A stretch of 64,000 bases of DNA, from NCBI RefSeq assembly GCF_000760035.1, contig NZ_JNAO01000013.1, positions 248,001 through 312,000 on the forward strand, written 5' to 3'. The translations under genes and the position numbers were made by a program. Below are positions 43,538 through 53,525 of this stretch, piece by piece. Every line of letters begins with the position of its first letter. Position 1 is the first letter of the stretch. The DNA comes from Prochlorococcus marinus str. MIT 9314 (GTDB lineage Bacteria; Cyanobacteriota; Cyanobacteriia; PCC-6307; Cyanobiaceae). The notes under the pieces were generated by a model. It was given only the letters and a program-made list of their open reading frames with translations. It had not been told where the DNA came from and did no database searches.

Positions 43538-44554
43538 ATGAAGAAAGTATTCATAACAGGCATAGCAGGATTTTTAGGTTCTCACGTAGCAGATGAATTC
43601 CTTTATCAGGGTTATGAAGTGGCAGGAAATGATAATTTAATTGGAGGGTATGAGGATAATGTTCCAAAAGAAGCTATTTTCTACCCTTTTGATTGTAGAA
43701 GTGAGCAAATAAAAACTATATTTAATGATTTCAAACCTGACATACTCGTGCACACTGCTGCTACGGCCTATGAGGGATTAAGTGTTTTTTCGCCAAGTTT
43801 TGTTACTTCAAATATTTATGAAGCTTCTGTCTCAGTATTTAGCGCTGCAATATCAAGTGGAGTTAAAAGAATAGTTAATTGTTCATCAATGGCAAGATAT
43901 GGCGAAATTCAAATTCCATTTACTGAAGATATGACTCCTAAACCTCAAGATCCTTATGGTATTGCCAAGTATGCTGCTGAACAAACATTAGAATGTCTTG
44001 CTAAAGTTCATTCCATCGAATATGTAACTTTAGTTCCACATAATATTATTGGCCCTAGGCAAAAGTATGATGATCCATACAGAAATGTAGCCTCAATAAT
44101 GATAAATAGATGTTTGCAAGGATTGCCTCCAATTATTTATGGAGATGGAATGCAGACAAGGTGCTTCTCTTTCATACAAGATGTACTTAGTTGTTTAATG
44201 ACAGCGTGCTTAGATGACGGACCTCTTGGAAATGTTATCAATGTAGGCCCAGATGAAGAAGTTATAACAATAAATAAACTTGCAGAAAAAATTTGTAAAT
44301 TGACTAATTTTAATGGTGCCCCAGAATTTTTACCTGCCAGACCTCAAGAAGTAAAACATGCTGTTTGCTCATCCAATAAAGCAAGAAAAATTCTTGATTA
44401 TGGGACTAAAGTCAATCTAGAGGATGGATTGAAATCAATGGTAAAATATATTGAAAAAAGAGGAGTATCCAAATTTAATAGACATATACCTGTAGAGATA
44501 ATTTCAGATTTAACTCCAAAAACATGGATATCTGATCGTATGAACCAAAAGTGA
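43538..44554 (+). CDS. NAD-dependent epimerase/dehydratase, UDP-glucose 4-epimerase-like
   Basis: Extended SDR of 338 residues. The NAD motif VFITGIAGFLGSHVADEFL (4-22) is followed by the tip AGNDNLIGGYEDNVP. HTAATAYEGLSVFSPSF near 72-88, NCSSMARYGEIQIPF near 115-129 and DPYGIAKYAAEQTLECL (catalytic Tyr/Lys) come next, then PHNIIGPRQKYDDPYRNVAS. The C-terminus HIPVEIISDLTPKTW is an extra tail of about 25 residues seen in some surface-polysaccharide epimerases. It resembles UDP-glucose or UDP-GlcNAc 4-epimerases, but the substrate cannot be fixed. A GT2 gene starts within its stop codon (GTGA). Confidence 0.84.
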   Translation: MKKVFITGIAGFLGSHVADEFLYQGYEVAGNDNLIGGYEDNVPKEAIFYPFDCRSEQIKTIFNDFKPDILVHTAATAYEGLSVFSPSFVTSNIYEASVSVFSAAISSGVKRIVNCSSMARYGEIQIPFTEDMTPKPQDPYGIAKYAAEQTLECLAKVHSIEYVTLVPHNIIGPRQKYDDPYRNVASIMINRCLQGLPPIIYGDGMQTRCFSFIQDVLSCLMTACLDDGPLGNVINVGPDEEVITINKLAEKICKLTNFNGAPEFLPARPQEVKHAVCSSNKARKILDYGTKVNLEDGLKSMVKYIEKRGVSKFNRHIPVEIISDLTPKTWISDRMNQK

Positions 44555-45414
44555 TTTCAAAGCCATTTTTTTCAATCGCAATTCCTTTTTATTACCGAGA
44601 TGAAAATTCTTTAAATCAGCTATATAGATGTGTAAATTCTATTAAAAATCAACTTTTTAAAAGTTATGAGGTCATAATCAGTACTCAAAATATTTTTGAG
44701 CGATTAAAAGAAGATCCTTTTTTTAATACCGAAATGATTAATCTTTATAATGCAGAAAATATTGGAGGATTTATTCAAGGAAATATTAATAATGCTATAC
44801 AAAATTGTTCTGGTAAATGGATAAAGATCCTTTTTTCAGATGATTTTTTCTTTGATCAATATTCTCTAACCAATTTAAATTTGCAATTAAATTCAAATGA
44901 TAAAATGTGGGCAGTAATGAATTCTTTACACTTTAACCACGATTCAAAAAAAATTTATAAACCATTAATACCTTATTTTCAAAAAAATATTTTGGAAGTT
45001 AATACTATTGGCTCGCCAAGTGCAATAGTTCTTAGAAATTCAAAAAAAATATTATTCGATAAAAAATCTTGGATGAGATTAGATGTTGATTATTATTTAT
45101 CTCTTTTTAAAAAATTGGGTAAACCACTCTATATTAATGATGTTTTTATTGTTAATGAAATTCATAAAAATCAATTCAGTGCATTACTCTTAAATAAAGA
45201 TAAATATATAAAAAATAAACTTAAGAATGAATTTGAATATTTATTTAATAAACATAAATATAAGAAAAAAAATGTGATGAGTTTGTTTTTCCTGCGTGTT
45301 TTTATTAAATTGGATAGATTATTATTATCATTATTGTATAAAATTTTATATAAAAATTTTAATAAAATAATTAAGATAATTTTTAAATTTAAATATCAAA
45401 AATACTTTAAATAA
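44551..45414 (+). CDS. Glycosyltransferase family 2
   Basis: GT-A-fold transferase of 287 residues. FSIAIPFYYRDENSLNQLYR (about 7-26) is the GT2 first strand. YEVIISTQN follows, then NIGGFIQGNINNAIQNCSGKWIKILFSDDFFF, whose SDD is the metal-binding DxD equivalent (about 91). The C-terminal 50 residues are Lys-rich with hydrophobic patches and may bind the membrane. The start is GTG 44551, overlapping the previous stop by four bases, and no ATG is available. Donor and acceptor are unknown. Confidence 0.82.
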   Translation: MISKPFFSIAIPFYYRDENSLNQLYRCVNSIKNQLFKSYEVIISTQNIFERLKEDPFFNTEMINLYNAENIGGFIQGNINNAIQNCSGKWIKILFSDDFFFDQYSLTNLNLQLNSNDKMWAVMNSLHFNHDSKKIYKPLIPYFQKNILEVNTIGSPSAIVLRNSKKILFDKKSWMRLDVDYYLSLFKKLGKPLYINDVFIVNEIHKNQFSALLLNKDKYIKNKLKNEFEYLFNKHKYKKKNVMSLFFLRVFIKLDRLLLSLLYKILYKNFNKIIKIIFKFKYQKYFK

Positions 45415-45494
45415 AAAATTAATTTATTTTTAATTAAAAAATATAAGATAATAATAAAGCATAAAATTTTAAAATTATTTTTTTGCATGGTGAA

Positions 45495-46301
45495 ATGACT
45501 TATGATTTTTTGGGTTCTGCATACTTGAAAACTTCTTCGGAAGAATTAAATTATGCTTTATTTTCAATTCAAAAACAAACTTTAGAACCAAATAAAGTTG
45601 TTTTAGTTTTCGATGGACCTGTTAATGAAAGTTTGTTTGAAATAGTTGATAAATATAGAATTTATTTAAAAATTGATCTTTTAAAGCTTGATAATAATTT
45701 TGGACTCGGTATAGCTCTTAGGGAAGGACTAAAATTATGCGAGTCAAAATATGTTCTTCGATTTGATACTGATGATTATAATTTGCCATTACGAGCAGAA
45801 AAACAAATTTCTTTTATGAATAAGGGAGATTATGACATTTCAGGCTCTTATGTTATTGAATTCTTTGATACTTTAGATAATGTTATTTCCACAAAGAAGG
45901 TACCAACAAGTCAAAGAAAAATAAAAAATATGCTCCCTTTTAGGAATCCTTTTAATCACCCATCAATTTGTTTTAAACTTGAATCAATTCTTAAATTAGA
46001 TTGCGGTTACAGACATTTCCCCTTTTATGAAGATTATGATTTATGGATTAGAGCCATGCATAGTGGATTAAAATGTTCTAATTTAAATGAAAATTTAGTG
46101 GCTATGAAATCAAACCAAATAATTTGTAGAAGAAGTGGATTAAATATGGTTTTTAATGAAACAAGACTATTTAAAACTTTTTGGAAATATTCTTTTAAAG
46201 ATTTTATTTTATTTTTTCCTTCTTTCTTTTTAAGGACATTAATACGACTTTTACCAACTAGATTTTTGGTAGCTTTTTATAAACAATTTCTTAGATCGTA
46301 A
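45495..46301 (+). CDS. Glycosyltransferase family 2
   Basis: GT2 transferase of 268 residues. The N-terminal strand reads YDFLGSAYLKTSSEELNYAL, then SIQKQTLEPNKVVLVFDGPVN (donor pocket Asp) and FGLGIALREGLKLC. The DxD motif is in YVLRFDTDDYNLP (about 87-99). NPFNHPSICFKL and PFYEDYDLWIRAM are the later GT2 motifs with the catalytic Glu-Asp. The C-terminus is hydrophobic. I use ATG 45495, with GGTG two bases before it; TTG 45483 would add four residues. It converges with the UDP-xylose synthase gene, whose stop is eight bases away. A weak AT-rich inverted repeat (AAAAGTT/AACTTTT, near 46300-46325) lies between them. Confidence 0.82.
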   Translation: MTYDFLGSAYLKTSSEELNYALFSIQKQTLEPNKVVLVFDGPVNESLFEIVDKYRIYLKIDLLKLDNNFGLGIALREGLKLCESKYVLRFDTDDYNLPLRAEKQISFMNKGDYDISGSYVIEFFDTLDNVISTKKVPTSQRKIKNMLPFRNPFNHPSICFKLESILKLDCGYRHFPFYEDYDLWIRAMHSGLKCSNLNENLVAMKSNQIICRRSGLNMVFNETRLFKTFWKYSFKDFILFFPSFFLRTLIRLLPTRFLVAFYKQFLRS

Positions 46302-46309
46302 AAGTTCTA

Positions 46310-47248
46310 TTAGTAAAAACTTTTAAAGTACTCGATTGTTTTATCTAATCCTTCGGAGAGATTTATTTTAGGCTCCCAATTAATTATTTCTTTCGCAAGT
46401 TTTATGTCGGGTCTGCGTCTTTTAGGGTCATCTTCCGGGAGCTCTTTGAATTCTATCTCTAATGAAGGATTTGTTTTTTCTATAACTTTTTTCGCGAGAT
46501 CAATAATTGTAAATTCATCTGGATTACCCAAGTTTATAGGACCTGAAAATTCACTATTCATAAATTCGTAAATGCCCTCAATTAAATCTGAGACATAACA
46601 AAAGCTTCTTGTTTGATTCCCGTCACCATAAATTGTTAGAGGATTACCTTCTAATGCTTGTACTATAAAATTACTTATAACTCTTCCATCGTCTCTTAAC
46701 ATTCTGGGGCCGAAAGTATTAAATATCCTTCCAACTCGTATCTCAGTCGAATGCATTCTTTGATAATCAAAGCATAATGTTTCTGCAATTCTTTTTCCTT
46801 CGTCATAACAACTTCTTGTCCCTGTTGTATTTACGTTGCCCCGATAGCTTTCGGGTTGTGGATGCACTTTAGGGTCGCCATAGATTTCACTCGTAGAAGC
46901 TAAAAAAATTCTTGCTCTTGTCCTTCTTGCTAAACCAAGCATATTATATGTTCCTAAAAAACTAGTTTTTGCTGTTTTTATTGGATTAGATTGGTATTGA
47001 ATTGGAGAAGCTGGACATGCCAAGTGCCATATCCTATCAACTTCTACAAGTATAGGTTCTGTGATATCGTGTCTAATTACTTCGAATTTAGGATTGCCTA
47101 CCCATTGATTAAGATTACTTTTACGCCCAGTGTAAAAATTATCAATGCAAACAACTTCTTCACCAGATTCCATTAATTTATCAATAAGATGGGATCCAAG
47201 GAAACCAGCTCCACCAGTAACAAGATTGCGAGTATGATTTTGTGACAT
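46310..47248 (-). CDS. UDP-glucuronate decarboxylase (UDP-xylose synthase)
   Basis: Oxidises and decarboxylates UDP-glucuronate to UDP-xylose. It has 312 residues. The NAD motif [19 protein letters not shown] (8-26) and the tip [15 protein letters not shown] are the UXS signature. [20 protein letters not shown] (about 74-93), [30 protein letters not shown] (catalytic Tyr/Lys) and [13 protein letters not shown] follow in the expected order. It lies 12 bases after UDP-glucose dehydrogenase on the same strand, so the two form a route from UDP-glucose to UDP-xylose. Confidence 0.96.
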   Translation of the reverse strand: MSQNHTRNLVTGGAGFLGSHLIDKLMESGEEVVCIDNFYTGRKSNLNQWVGNPKFEVIRHDITEPILVEVDRIWHLACPASPIQYQSNPIKTAKTSFLGTYNMLGLARRTRARIFLASTSEIYGDPKVHPQPESYRGNVNTTGTRSCYDEGKRIAETLCFDYQRMHSTEIRVGRIFNTFGPRMLRDDGRVISNFIVQALEGNPLTIYGDGNQTRSFCYVSDLIEGIYEFMNSEFSGPINLGNPDEFTIIDLAKKVIEKTNPSLEIEFKELPEDDPKRRRPDIKLAKEIINWEPKINLSEGLDKTIEYFKSFY

Positions 47249-47260
47249 TTTGAAGTTTGA

Positions 47261-48694
47261 TTAATTTATCGCTGAAGAATTTAAATTGATAGATCTACTC
47301 CCAAGTCTCCAGAGTTTAATTTTTGTCTTTTTGATTTCTTCAATATCTATTATTGACCTGGTATCAAATATCCATACATTCTTTTTAAGTGAATCTTCTT
47401 TATCCAACCATTTTATTTTTGAATACTCTTCCCATTCAGTCAGAATAATAATTGCATGAGCATCATTAATTGCATTATCTATGCTTAGCGCATATTCCCA
47501 TGTACCTTCCACTCTAGTAGCACAATTCATAATTGATTCGTTAAGTATAAAATTTATCTGATCAGATTTTACTTTTGGATCATGAATAAATAGGTTGGCC
47601 CCTTCTTCTAATAAATCATGACAAATTGATATAGAAGGTGATTCTCTAGTATCATTAGTGTTCGCTTTGAAAGCAAAACCTAGAATTGCAATTTTTTTAT
47701 CACTCACAGTTCCAAAAAGTTTTTCAACTATAGTTTTTGTGATTCGTCTTTGCTGCCAATCATTTATTGTAAGTACACTTTCCCAATAATTAGAAATATC
47801 AGGTAAGTTATAGAAATCACAAAGATAAATTAAATTTAAAATATCTTTTTTGAAACAACTTCCGCCAAATCCAGGACCTGATTTTAGGAATTTAGAACCA
47901 ATGCGAGTGTCTGAGCCTATTGATTTTGAAACTTCGTTGACATCTGCACCTGTTTGTTCGCATATGGCAGAAATTGAATTTATTGAGCTAATTCTTTGAG
48001 CAAGAAAGGCGTTTGCAGATAGTTTGGATAATTCACTACTCCAAATATTTGTTGTTATTATTTTTTCAGGGCTTATCCAATTCATATAAATTTTAGAGAG
48101 AATTTCAACAGAATTTTTGTCTTTACCACCAATTAATACTCTATCTGGATTAAGCAAATCATTAATTGCTGTCCCCTCTGCTAAAAACTCTGGATTTGAT
48201 AAAACAGAAAAATTATTTCCAGAATTACTTTTACTTAAAATTTCTTCTAAAATTCCGGCTGTTTTTACTGGAACGGTACTTTTTTCTACAATTATAGTAT
48301 TGTTTTTAGCGTAAGTCGAAATTTCGTTAGCACATATTTCTAACCACTTTAAATCGCTAGCTTTCCCAGAACCAATTCCTCGTTTTTTTGTAGGCGTATT
48401 AACACATAAAAAAATCATATTTGATGATTCAATTTCTTTTTGAACATCATTTGAGAAGAAAAGATTTTTACCTCTATTTTTCTTTATGATTTCTTTTAGT
48501 CCTGGTTCGAATACTGGCAAGTCTTCATAATTCTCACTATTCCAAGATTCGATTCTTTCTCTATTTACATCAACAACAGTAATTGTGATGTTAGGACACT
48601 TTTCTGCAATAACAGCCATTGATGGTCCTCCAACATAACCTGCTCCAATACAACATATTTTTTTTATATCTTTTGGCGGTATAAACTTGCCCAT
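47261..48694 (-). CDS. ugd: UDP-glucose 6-dehydrogenase
   Basis: Oxidises UDP-glucose to UDP-glucuronate with two NAD. At 477 residues it is of the longer, eukaryote-like Ugd type. The NAD motif KICCIGAGYVGGPSMAVIA (about 11-29) is diagnostic of that type. NTPTKKRGIGSGKASDLKW (about 98-116) is also specific. NPEFLAEGTAINDLLNPDRVLIG (167-189) and the catalytic Cys in GPGFGGSCFKKDILNL (about 269-284) follow. The C-terminal NAD/UDP domain has FAFKANTNDTRESPSI. It feeds UDP-xylose synthase and probably the epimerase at 40333. The stop is 12 bases before the next gene. Confidence 0.96.
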   Translation of the reverse strand: MGKFIPPKDIKKICCIGAGYVGGPSMAVIAEKCPNITITVVDVNRERIESWNSENYEDLPVFEPGLKEIIKKNRGKNLFFSNDVQKEIESSNMIFLCVNTPTKKRGIGSGKASDLKWLEICANEISTYAKNNTIIVEKSTVPVKTAGILEEILSKSNSGNNFSVLSNPEFLAEGTAINDLLNPDRVLIGGKDKNSVEILSKIYMNWISPEKIITTNIWSSELSKLSANAFLAQRISSINSISAICEQTGADVNEVSKSIGSDTRIGSKFLKSGPGFGGSCFKKDILNLIYLCDFYNLPDISNYWESVLTINDWQQRRITKTIVEKLFGTVSDKKIAILGFAFKANTNDTRESPSISICHDLLEEGANLFIHDPKVKSDQINFILNESIMNCATRVEGTWEYALSIDNAINDAHAIIILTEWEEYSKIKWLDKEDSLKKNVWIFDTRSIIDIEEIKKTKIKLWRLGSRSINLNSSAIN

Positions 48695-48800
48695 TAGATT
48701 ATTTTTTCAAAACTTAAGTTGTTATTATAATACGATTAAAAGGTTTCATTAAAAAACAATTGATTTTTTTATTTAGTATTAATAGATAATATATTTATTT

Positions 48801-49499
48801 TCAATAAAAAAAAATACTAAAAACTCTTGTAAATAAAATTTTTGGGTGTATTTTTAATAATTTTTTTCCATGAAAACCAAAGGGTAAATTAAAAAAATCT
48901 CTTAAAGTTAAAGGACTCTCAATCGAAAACTTTTTTGCAATTGAAAATGGCGCCCACTTAAATCCTTTTGATTCTAAAAATTTTCTATGATAAACGGAAA
49001 AAAAACCATCTTCATGATTATTAGTTTGAGATTTTTCATCCATGAGTTTATATTTAGAAGCCGCTTTTAAAATATTTAAACTTCTAAGAGAAAATCCTCC
49101 ATTACCAATACAATAAAATTCTCCAAATTTATCTCTTGAATAATTAAAATCTTTAGCTCTTGGTACAAAAGGAGCTCCAATATAGTCATAATCAAGGAAT
49201 TTATCTTCCCATTTATTTCCATTAATTATAAAACCGTCCCATTGGACAAGCAGTATATGAGAAGTTGAAATGTAATTATGAAGTTTATAAACTATAAAAT
49301 GGTTGTAGTCTTTTAAAGATTTTAATGGCTCTATTTTTATTACTTTTAGTCCCTTAAAAAAATATGAGTTTTTTATATTTTTTGAACTTAAAAGAACTAC
49401 TTGACTATACTTAATTTTTTTTGATGATATTTTAAGGGAATTAATAGTCTGAATTATTTTAGTATCAGCAACTGCTACTATCGTTAAACTTTTTTGCAA
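48801..49499 (-). CDS. DUF5672-type glycosyltransferase-like protein
   Basis: A 232-residue protein with the DUF5672 pattern, a family found in glycan clusters and thought to be a glycosyltransferase, though without a proven activity. SHILLVQWDGFIINGNKW (about 96-113) includes a possible WDG donor-site triad, followed by YDYIGAPFVPR, FYCIGNGGFSLRS (about 147-159) and NHEDGFFSVYHR with an acidic pair. The start is TTG 49499; an ATG just upstream is out of frame. It is the last gene of the long minus-strand block and lies 50 bases from the preceding gene. Confidence 0.7.
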   Translation of the reverse strand: MQKSLTIVAVADTKIIQTINSLKISSKKIKYSQVVLLSSKNIKNSYFFKGLKVIKIEPLKSLKDYNHFIVYKLHNYISTSHILLVQWDGFIINGNKWEDKFLDYDYIGAPFVPRAKDFNYSRDKFGEFYCIGNGGFSLRSLNILKAASKYKLMDEKSQTNNHEDGFFSVYHRKFLESKGFKWAPFSIAKKFSIESPLTLRDFFNLPFGFHGKKLLKIHPKILFTRVFSIFFY

Positions 49500-49549
49500 A
49501 ACATTAAGTTTTAATTTGATTAATTATAGATGATTTTCTTTTATTATTT

Positions 49550-50197
49550 TTAATTGGTAAGTTGTTTCAAAATATAAAAATAATTATAAGTAAGTTCCAC
49601 TAGTAAATGAAAAATATATCGGGGCAAAAATTTTATTATTAATATCCTCTTTTTTTTGTGAGAATATCTTTTTATTTCAATAATACAATTATCAATCAGA
49701 AATCTGTTAAATCTAAAGTCAAAAATTTTACAAGAATGTTCAAAAAATATATTGGTTACAGACTTAATATCAGAACTTATATTTTCAACAATTATTACTC
49801 CATTTTTTTTTAATTTAGATTTGAGAAAATTAATAACATAATTGATATCTTCAATATTCTTATATTTTTTTATAATTACAATGTCAAATAAAAAGTCTTT
49901 ATATGATTCCATAAATATATCAAAGCTTTTAGCAGTACTTAGAATTTCATTTTTTATTACTGGGCTTTTAAAAAAACTATTCCATAAATTATTTATTATT
50001 TTATTAGATTCGTTTATTTGAATAATAACTGGAGATTTATTTTGATTATAAATTTTGCAAAATGAATCCATGTAATATAAGTCTGAGTATGATTTCGGCC
50101 AAACAATATCAGTCCCTTTAGGATTTTTTGAAATACATATTTTATTTTTTTCGATTTCTCGTGAAAATCTTTTTTTTATTTCCTTAAATTTTTCCAT
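49550..50197 (-). CDS. Methyltransferase-like protein, SAM motif degenerate
   Basis: A 215-residue protein whose strand order suggests a class I methyltransferase fold. The clearest part is FDIVIIKKYKNIEDINYVINFLKSKL followed by NGVIIVENI (about 104-142), matching the late strands of such folds. The SAM-binding glycine loop expected near residues 55-65 is absent; PVIIQINESNKIINNLW stands there instead. It may be a degenerate relative that no longer methylates, or another Rossmann-like protein. ATG 50197 is clear. It lies between the DUF5672 gene and a GT11-like gene. Confidence 0.45.
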   Translation of the reverse strand: MEKFKEIKKRFSREIEKNKICISKNPKGTDIVWPKSYSDLYYMDSFCKIYNQNKSPVIIQINESNKIINNLWNSFFKSPVIKNEILSTAKSFDIFMESYKDFLFDIVIIKKYKNIEDINYVINFLKSKLKKNGVIIVENISSDIKSVTNIFFEHSCKIFDFRFNRFLIDNCIIEIKRYSHKKKRILIIKFLPRYIFHLLVELTYNYFYILKQLTN

Positions 50198-50212
50198 AAA
50201 TTATTTTACTAA

Positions 50213-51184
50213 TCACCCAATAAAAAGTGGAAATATCTTTGCAAGAAATTTTTTTATAGGAATTTTAAGTTTTCTTGGAATTAAATCTTTGAAATTAAAT
50301 CTTTTAAGAGCTTTAATATTTGTTTTGATATTATAAGATTCATAAATAATTTGTGAATTAATTAAAGATTTTATTATTTCACTCTCGGGTACTAAATTAC
50401 CATCTATATTTTGCCATAACCAGTTCTTATAATAGTTACATGGAGAGGCCCATCTATTATATGTATTCCCAAATCTTGACCATTGATAAGGAGCTATGAC
50501 AATTTCAGGTTTTATACCTAATTTTACTGGGAAATATCCAAAAGATGAGTTTGATAATATCACATAATTACAAGAATAAAGATTCATAAAATCTTCTTTA
50601 ATGCCTCCCTCTAATATCTCATAATTTGGCAAAAGTTTGGAAGCGTATAAATTATCATCTGTAATTATTTTAAATTCAATATCTTTATTTATTTTTGATA
50701 TATTTTTTATTCCATTTAACCAATAACTTTTTGGAAGTATTAGATTCTTATGTAGTTTGTACTCTCCTCCTCTGATATTAAGGATACAAGTATTTTTTTT
50801 GATTTTTTTATTTTTAGTTACACTCTTTAGTTCAATATATTTATTTAATATTTCTATGTTTGGTCTTAGATAATTTTCTGATTGTAAATTACCTTCTATT
50901 ATTGTATTGTCGGATATATTTAAAATATTTTTATCAAAAAGATATATTAAACATTTTAAATCACTATCAAATATTGCACTCTCCTTATAATGTTTATAAT
51001 CTTTAGTTTCATGTTCTTCTTCGCTATTTGTTAATTCAATATTTAAAAAATCTTTTGCTTTGAAATTTTCATAGTCAATAATTTTGAATTTTAAATTATT
51101 AAAATCAGCTGCTGATCTTAAGACTACATAATTCCACAATTGGTTCCCAAGCCCTTGATCTTTTTTAAATTTTAATACAAGCAT
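50213..51184 (-). CDS. Glycosyltransferase family 11-like protein
   Basis: Probable glycosyltransferase of 323 residues related to the GT11 fucosyltransferases. The N-terminus FKKDQGLGNQLWNYVVLRS (6-24) is a GLGNQ signature. CILNIRGGEYKLHKN (about 143-157) corresponds to the HxRRGDY donor motif. FKIITDD and NYVILSNSSFGYFPVKLG (about 220-237) match motifs III and IV. The segment APYQWSRFGNTYNRW is an added feature. It begins two bases before the stop of the flippase gene, so it is translated with it. Fucose is the expected sugar, but L-galactose-like sugars cannot be excluded. Confidence 0.75.
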   Translation of the reverse strand: MLVLKFKKDQGLGNQLWNYVVLRSAADFNNLKFKIIDYENFKAKDFLNIELTNSEEEHETKDYKHYKESAIFDSDLKCLIYLFDKNILNISDNTIIEGNLQSENYLRPNIEILNKYIELKSVTKNKKIKKNTCILNIRGGEYKLHKNLILPKSYWLNGIKNISKINKDIEFKIITDDNLYASKLLPNYEILEGGIKEDFMNLYSCNYVILSNSSFGYFPVKLGIKPEIVIAPYQWSRFGNTYNRWASPCNYYKNWLWQNIDGNLVPESEIIKSLINSQIIYESYNIKTNIKALKRFNFKDLIPRKLKIPIKKFLAKIFPLFIG

Positions 51185-51185
51185 T

Positions 51186-52484
51186 TTAAAAAATTTCTTT
51201 TTTGTAAGGTTGTTTTTTTGTCTTATTATATTTTGTTATGACATAGATTAATCCCACTGATTCTGCAATTAAATTTGAGTAAGCAGCGCCTAAAATTCCA
51301 AAATAGTAGATTGAGGGGAAGCCTGTTAAAATAATACTTGAAACAATTAATGTTCTTAGTTTATTTATTTCTTTATACATTCCATTTGGAATCATATATT
51401 GATTTACCATAATTTCTTCTATTACATTGATAACGAAAGAAAATAAAAGAATTCGTAATACACTAATTATTTTCAAAATATCTTCATTTGTGAAGTAAGA
51501 AACCACCTCTTTGATATATATATTCAAAAATAAAAAACTCACTATTGTTATTGAGAGAAAAAGGACTAAAAAATATTTAAGAAGTTTATTTCCCTTATTT
51601 TTATTTTGATGATATTCCTTTGTCATTCTTGGAAAAATTGAATGGCTTAAAGGATGTGATAATTGAACTGAAATCCCCTTAATTCTGTCGGCTATATTAT
51701 ACATGCCTAGATTTATAGGGCCAAGTAAACTTCCAATTAATAGAGGCAATGAAGAATTTATTAAAGAGCCTAAAATAGATGATAAAAATAATCCTGAACT
51801 CTTTTTTATAGTGCGAAAACCTTTTTTAAAGCTTATTAGCCCTATTAAATTTTTGTATTTATTTGAAAGCCTTAATTGATAAAAAATACCAGTTAAACAA
51901 AAACTAAGACCATAGAAAAGGAAATAAGTATTTATTTCAGAAAAATTATTTATAAAAGAAATTGTTAGTGAAGCGAAAAAAAATTTATGAAATAATTGTA
52001 GCAGTGCACTTTCATAGATTTTTTCTAAACCATTTATAAACCAATATGGTTGAAGGAAGTTTCCTATAAGAATTAAACAGAATGGCCAGAAAAGAGATTC
52101 TTTTCCCAAATAAAATAATAGAAAAAAACATATAGAAATACTTGAAATAGTAAGTATAAATTGAGCAGTCCAAGTCTCTCTAAAAATATTTTTTAGCTCT
52201 TTATAATTATTCGAATATATGGAAACAAATTTTGAGCTATATTGATGAAATGACCAATCAATTGTCCAAATTAAATAATTAAGAACTAATTGAAGAAAAA
52301 CAACTTCTCCCCATTTTGCAATGCCATAATTCTTTATTAGATGAGGAAGAACTAGTAGACTAATTAGGAAATTAAATCCATAAATTATAAATAGAGAAAT
52401 TGTATTTATAGTTATATTTTTATTAGAAGAAAGACTTTTAATGATTTCTCTATATTTCTTGAAATTAATTTTTAAATCGCTCAT
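51186..52484 (-). CDS. wzx: O-antigen flippase (Wzx), polysaccharide biosynthesis protein
   Basis: MATE/MVF-type membrane protein of 432 residues expected to flip lipid-linked repeat units across the cytoplasmic membrane. About twelve hydrophobic segments are visible, such as INTISLFIIYGFNFLISLLVLP (22-43) and FFLLFYLGKESLFWPFCLILIG. LGPINLGMYNIADRIKGISVQLSHPLSHSIFPRM is the family's central signature, with small residues in the transport helices. The C-terminus is Lys-rich. It lies between a GT17 gene and a GT11-like gene in the long minus-strand operon. The ABC exporter at 17046 offers a separate route. Confidence 0.85.
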   Translation of the reverse strand: MSDLKINFKKYREIIKSLSSNKNITINTISLFIIYGFNFLISLLVLPHLIKNYGIAKWGEVVFLQLVLNYLIWTIDWSFHQYSSKFVSIYSNNYKELKNIFRETWTAQFILTISSISICFFLLFYLGKESLFWPFCLILIGNFLQPYWFINGLEKIYESALLQLFHKFFFASLTISFINNFSEINTYFLFYGLSFCLTGIFYQLRLSNKYKNLIGLISFKKGFRTIKKSSGLFLSSILGSLINSSLPLLIGSLLGPINLGMYNIADRIKGISVQLSHPLSHSIFPRMTKEYHQNKNKGNKLLKYFLVLFLSITIVSFLFLNIYIKEVVSYFTNEDILKIISVLRILLFSFVINVIEEIMVNQYMIPNGMYKEINKLRTLIVSSIILTGFPSIYYFGILGAAYSNLIAESVGLIYVITKYNKTKKQPYKKEIF

Positions 52485-52499
52485 TTTTAAATAAATATC

Positions 52500-53519
52500 T
52501 TAGAAAAATTTCGAAAGGTTCTTACTAAAAATATTCTTTAATTTAAAAATTGCTCTTAAAGGGTTTTTCTTTACTAATGATATATATATTTTTAATTGAA
52601 TATATCTATAAAAAATCACATCAAATAGATTTTCCTTAATAGTTGTTTTGATTTGTAGTTGGTTATAATTCGAAAGTATTTTTTTAATTTTCATATCAAA
52701 GATCTTATCCTTTTCAATATCAATTATTTTATTTCTTGAAATTCCTAATCTATAAAAAACATCTCTTCCAGTTAATAAATTATGTTTAAGATTATTTTTT
52801 ATTTCATCAATATTAAATTCTTGATGCCCCCAACTTTCAATCTTGGATTTTAATAATTTTTCGCCACCTAATGAAGTAAAGTGGTAACCCGCATTTTTTA
52901 TTTTCTTAAATTTACTTGATTCTTTCCTCATAAGATTTAGTGATTTCTTTTCTAAAAATGAATAAGGAGAGATCATTGAACCTAACCACTTTAAATTATT
53001 AAGACTATTTAAATAATATTTAAATTCATATTGTTCACAAACAAGCGGAATTGATAACTTCTTATTTTTTTTAATAAAATCAAATACTTTTAATGAGGGA
53101 ATTTCATCTAGATCTGACAAAATAACTATATCATTAGAATGGCAAATCTTTTTTAATACTAAGTGTATACACTCTCTATGATATGACTCTAATACCCACC
53201 ATAAATGCTTTCTATCGTAGTGGTAATGACTTTCAATTAATTTAGAAATAAATCTTTTTTGGGAATATTTATGATTTGAGAGATATCTATATAGTTCTTC
53301 AAAGGTATGATGGAAATCATTGATTTTATAGTAAATAATTTTCTTAGAATATTTTTTAAATCTATTTTTGTGATTCTCGAAATTGAACTTCTTTCTTTTA
53401 CCCTTGAAAGTTTGACAAGCCTCAATAATTACAAATTTATCAACATATTCGTATAAATAATTTAATCTTATTTCTAGTAAATCTAATTCTTGAAAAAATA
53501 AAAAACTATCAATAATCAT
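52500..53519 (-). CDS. Glycosyltransferase family 17
   Basis: GT17-type transferase of 339 residues; the founding members add a bisecting GlcNAc in eukaryotes, and bacterial members occur in O-antigen loci. The start MIIDSFLFFQELDLLEIRLNYL is the family pattern. VDKFVIIEACQTFKGK (about 26-41) and KKIIYYKINDF follow. The acidic motif DIVILSDLDEIPS (about 126-138) is the metal site. WWVLESYHRECI is another conserved segment, and QYEFKYYLNSL comes near 163. The C-terminus is basic and hydrophobic. It lies between the WbaP-type gene (six bases) and wzx (15 bases). Confidence 0.86.
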   Translation of the reverse strand: MIIDSFLFFQELDLLEIRLNYLYEYVDKFVIIEACQTFKGKRKKFNFENHKNRFKKYSKKIIYYKINDFHHTFEELYRYLSNHKYSQKRFISKLIESHYHYDRKHLWWVLESYHRECIHLVLKKICHSNDIVILSDLDEIPSLKVFDFIKKNKKLSIPLVCEQYEFKYYLNSLNNLKWLGSMISPYSFLEKKSLNLMRKESSKFKKIKNAGYHFTSLGGEKLLKSKIESWGHQEFNIDEIKNNLKHNLLTGRDVFYRLGISRNKIIDIEKDKIFDMKIKKILSNYNQLQIKTTIKENLFDVIFYRYIQLKIYISLVKKNPLRAIFKLKNIFSKNLSKFF

Positions 53520-53525
53520 ATGAAA

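Noticed and set aside
46300-46325. Inverted repeat between convergent genes as a terminator
   Set aside because: The stem is about seven A/T pairs with a few G/C and no clear U tract, too weak to call.
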